Assembly (NCBI RefSeq): GCF_002895485.1
Contig: NZ_AZRK01000001.1
Coordinates: forward strand, 62,001 to 126,000
Length of the DNA stretch: 64,000 nt
Reading direction: 5' to 3'
Source of the DNA: Petrotoga sp. 9PWA.NaAc.5.4
GTDB taxonomy: Bacteria; Thermotogota; Thermotogae; Petrotogales; Petrotogaceae
A model generated the notes under the pieces. That model did no database searches, was not told the origin of the DNA, and saw only the letters and a list, made by a program, of their open reading frames with translations. Position 1 is the first letter of the stretch; every line of letters begins with the position of its first letter. This document shows positions 62,384-64,000 of the stretch, one piece after another. The position numbers and the translations under genes are program-made.

Positions 62384-63142
62384 ATGGATAATAGTCAAAT
62401 ATGGTTTTTAGGTGTCTTTTCGAGTCTTATAGCTGGCTTGGCAACTACAATAGGTGCAATTCCTGTCTTATTTTTAAAAAAACAAATGACAGAAAAACAA
62501 ATGGACATTCTATTAGGATTTGCTGCGGGTGTAATGCTTGCAGCTACTATGTTTTCACTCATTGTTCCAGCAATAGATACAGGCGGTGTATTTATAACCA
62601 TTATCGGTATTTTAGTAGGGGCTATTGTCATTGATTTAATAGATTACTTTTCCCCTCATGAACACTTCCTCAAAGGAAAAGAAGGCCCAGAACTTATACA
62701 ATTGAAAAGAATTTGGCTTTTTGTTATTGCCATCGCACTTCATAACTTTCCAGAAGGAATGGCTGTAGGCGTTAGTTTTGGAGGAGGCATGATAGCAAAT
62801 GGAATCACTGTGGCAATAGCAATCGGCTTACAAAACATTCCAGAAGGAACCGCAACGGCATTTTCTCTAATTAAAGCTAATTACAACGCCAAGCAAAGCT
62901 TCTTTTGGACTTTTCTAACAGGTTTGGTAGAACCACTTGGTGGACTATTAGGTGCTTCTTTAGTTGTTTTAATGAAACCGGCTCTGCCTTTTTTCTTATC
63001 CTTCGCAGCTGGCGCTATGCTTTATGTAATAAGTGATGAAATAATACCAGAAACACATTCTCATTCAAATGAAAGAGCTGCAACCTTTTCATTAATTGGT
63101 GGATTTCTTATAATGCTTATTCTTGATGTCATGCTGGGATAA
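62384..63142 (+). CDS. ZIP-family metal transporter
   Basis: A 252-residue membrane protein with about eight hydrophobic segments. The metal-binding helices HNFPEGMAVGVSFGGG and LQNIPEGTATAFSL are the hallmarks of ZIP transporters (ZupT-like); the N-terminal IWFLGVFSSLIAGLATTIGA and GFAAGVMLAATMFSLIVPA agree. It would import zinc or related divalent metals. The start is ATG 62384, behind TGGAGG; the upstream frame to TTG 62339 is not needed. It is not flanked by metal-responsive regulator genes. Confidence 0.93.
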   Translation: MDNSQIWFLGVFSSLIAGLATTIGAIPVLFLKKQMTEKQMDILLGFAAGVMLAATMFSLIVPAIDTGGVFITIIGILVGAIVIDLIDYFSPHEHFLKGKEGPELIQLKRIWLFVIAIALHNFPEGMAVGVSFGGGMIANGITVAIAIGLQNIPEGTATAFSLIKANYNAKQSFFWTFLTGLVEPLGGLLGASLVVLMKPALPFFLSFAAGAMLYVISDEIIPETHSHSNERAATFSLIGGFLIMLILDVMLG

Positions 63143-63170
63143 TTTCAAAAATCCCAAATGTTTTATCAAA

Positions 63171-64000
63171 TTAAACATAAAATATATTGTTCTTACCTTC
63201 TTTTTTAGCTTTGTACAAATTTTCATCTGCTTTTAAAAAAAGTGAATATATTTCATTGCTATTTCCAAAACTTATCCCTACAGACAACGTACAACCTGTT
63301 TTTTCAAAAAAAACGTTCTTTAAACGACCTAATACTTTTATTGCATTTTCTTTTGAAATATTCGATAGGATTATTATAAATTCATCTCCACCATAACGAA
63401 AAATTTTATCGCTTTTTCTAAAGTTATTAATCATAATTTGTGAAAGTTCTTTTAATATCTTGTCTCCATTTTCATGACCAAACCTATCGTTTATCTCTTT
63501 GAAATTATCTATATCAATAAATGCAAAAGCTATTTTCATGTTTTTTAAATATGTCAAAGATGATATATATTTTTCATAACTCCTTCTGTTTCCGACTTTT
63601 GTGAGGGTATCCAGTTCAGCTTCTTCCTTTAAAATATTCATAAATACTTTATTCTGCCAAATTAACGCACTTTGTTTGGCAAAATAATCTAAGATCTCTA
63701 ATTGTACATCTGTTATTGGCTTGGCATTGTATCTATTATCGCACAGATAGAAAGCAAGGTTTCCTTCACTTATATTCATCGGAGAAAAAGCTATCTCTCC
63801 CCTTAAATCAAAAGAGTCTACTATATATTGATCTAAGTTGACTTGTTGGTAGCTTAATCGTTTTATTAAAACTGATAGCCGATTTTAAAAGTTTATTTTT
63901 CATAAATTTTTCTTTGATTATTTTGATATCCTTGATTTTCTCCTCTAAGTTCGAAAAGAACATTTTCCCAATTTTGTAATTATTTAAATAAGGAATTATA
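63171..64000 (-). pseudogene. GGDEF-domain (diguanylate cyclase-like) gene with a frameshift, partial at window edge
   Basis: The 3' frame encodes at least the C-terminal GGDEF domain: LDTLTKVGNRRSYEKYI, FIDIDNFKEINDRFGHENGD, RYGGDEFIII (the GGDEF active site) and ADENLYKAKKEGKN. It could make cyclic di-GMP if the N-terminus is intact. Upstream of about 63837 the coherent protein moves to another frame: FMKNKLLKSAISFNKTIKLP TSQ leads into LDQYIVDSFDLRGEIAFSPM when one base (the C at minus-strand 63837) is skipped. The upstream frame runs to the window edge. Either a real frameshift mutation or a base-call error. The ATG at 63779 is internal to the domain. Confidence 0.7.

Overview
The window is low-GC, gene-dense bacterial chromosome of the kind found in the Thermotogota, most likely Petrotogaceae (Petrotoga or Defluviitoga type). 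This rests on base composition, gene content and the order of familiar genes; it is not a database result. About 57 protein genes are supported, with one tRNA-Val, one TPP riboswitch, one probable small RNA or leader RNA, and several intrinsic terminators and promoters. There is no CRISPR array, no intact insertion sequence and no prophage.

Layout. Positions 1-2900 hold a decayed PIN-domain toxin remnant, a GNAT acetyltransferase, a thioredoxin-like protein and a WrbA-type flavoprotein. At 2950-7420 a winged-helix regulator with a Rossmann-like domain leads genes resembling WbpE, WbpA and WbpB, which act on UDP-2,3-diamino-glucuronate-type sugars. Next come an M3 peptidase, L-lactate dehydrogenase with dipeptide epimerase, an EF-hand-like protein, an aldo/keto reductase with a PfkB sugar kinase, a FetAB-like ABC pair, a chemoreceptor and a membrane-anchored beta-propeller (7520-20550). 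A TPP riboswitch at about 24.3 kb reads leftward into ThiB and ThiP homologues. At 24.5-30.8 kb lie a DUF1175 protein, a radical SAM DNA-metabolism pair, deoC, a cold-shock gene and an amino-acid ABC transporter. The block at 31.1-37.6 kb runs rightward: argS, a TrmA/RlmD-type methyltransferase, an aminotransferase, a GlmL-family ATPase and endonuclease IV. It meets the leftward operon mgtE-HDOD-rbfA-truB-ribF with tRNA-Val downstream. Then follow an MFS exporter, flgB-flgC-fliE, csaB and a large unknown membrane protein. A complete nucleoside-type BMP ABC transporter with rnhB, a SurA-like protein, a MIP18-family protein with prmC, adenylylsulfate kinase and a ZIP transporter come after. A frameshifted GGDEF gene runs off the right edge.

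The most striking feature is a dispersed repeat of about 200 bp with terminal inverted repeats (ACTTTAGAAATT / AATTTCTAAAGT). It has a central palindrome whose arms covary between copies and a conserved GGGCGGAGCCC hairpin. Every well-preserved copy lies just upstream of a gene and points the same way relative to that gene, so the 3' terminal repeat abuts the ribosome-binding site. It looks like a MITE-like family living in 5' leaders, possibly adopted as a structured leader RNA.

Other points of interest are a promoter-driven RNA at about 12.9 kb carrying a copy of a 16S-tail anti-Shine-Dalgarno sequence, a regulator gene that seems to start at AUC, and transporters lacking an expected subunit.
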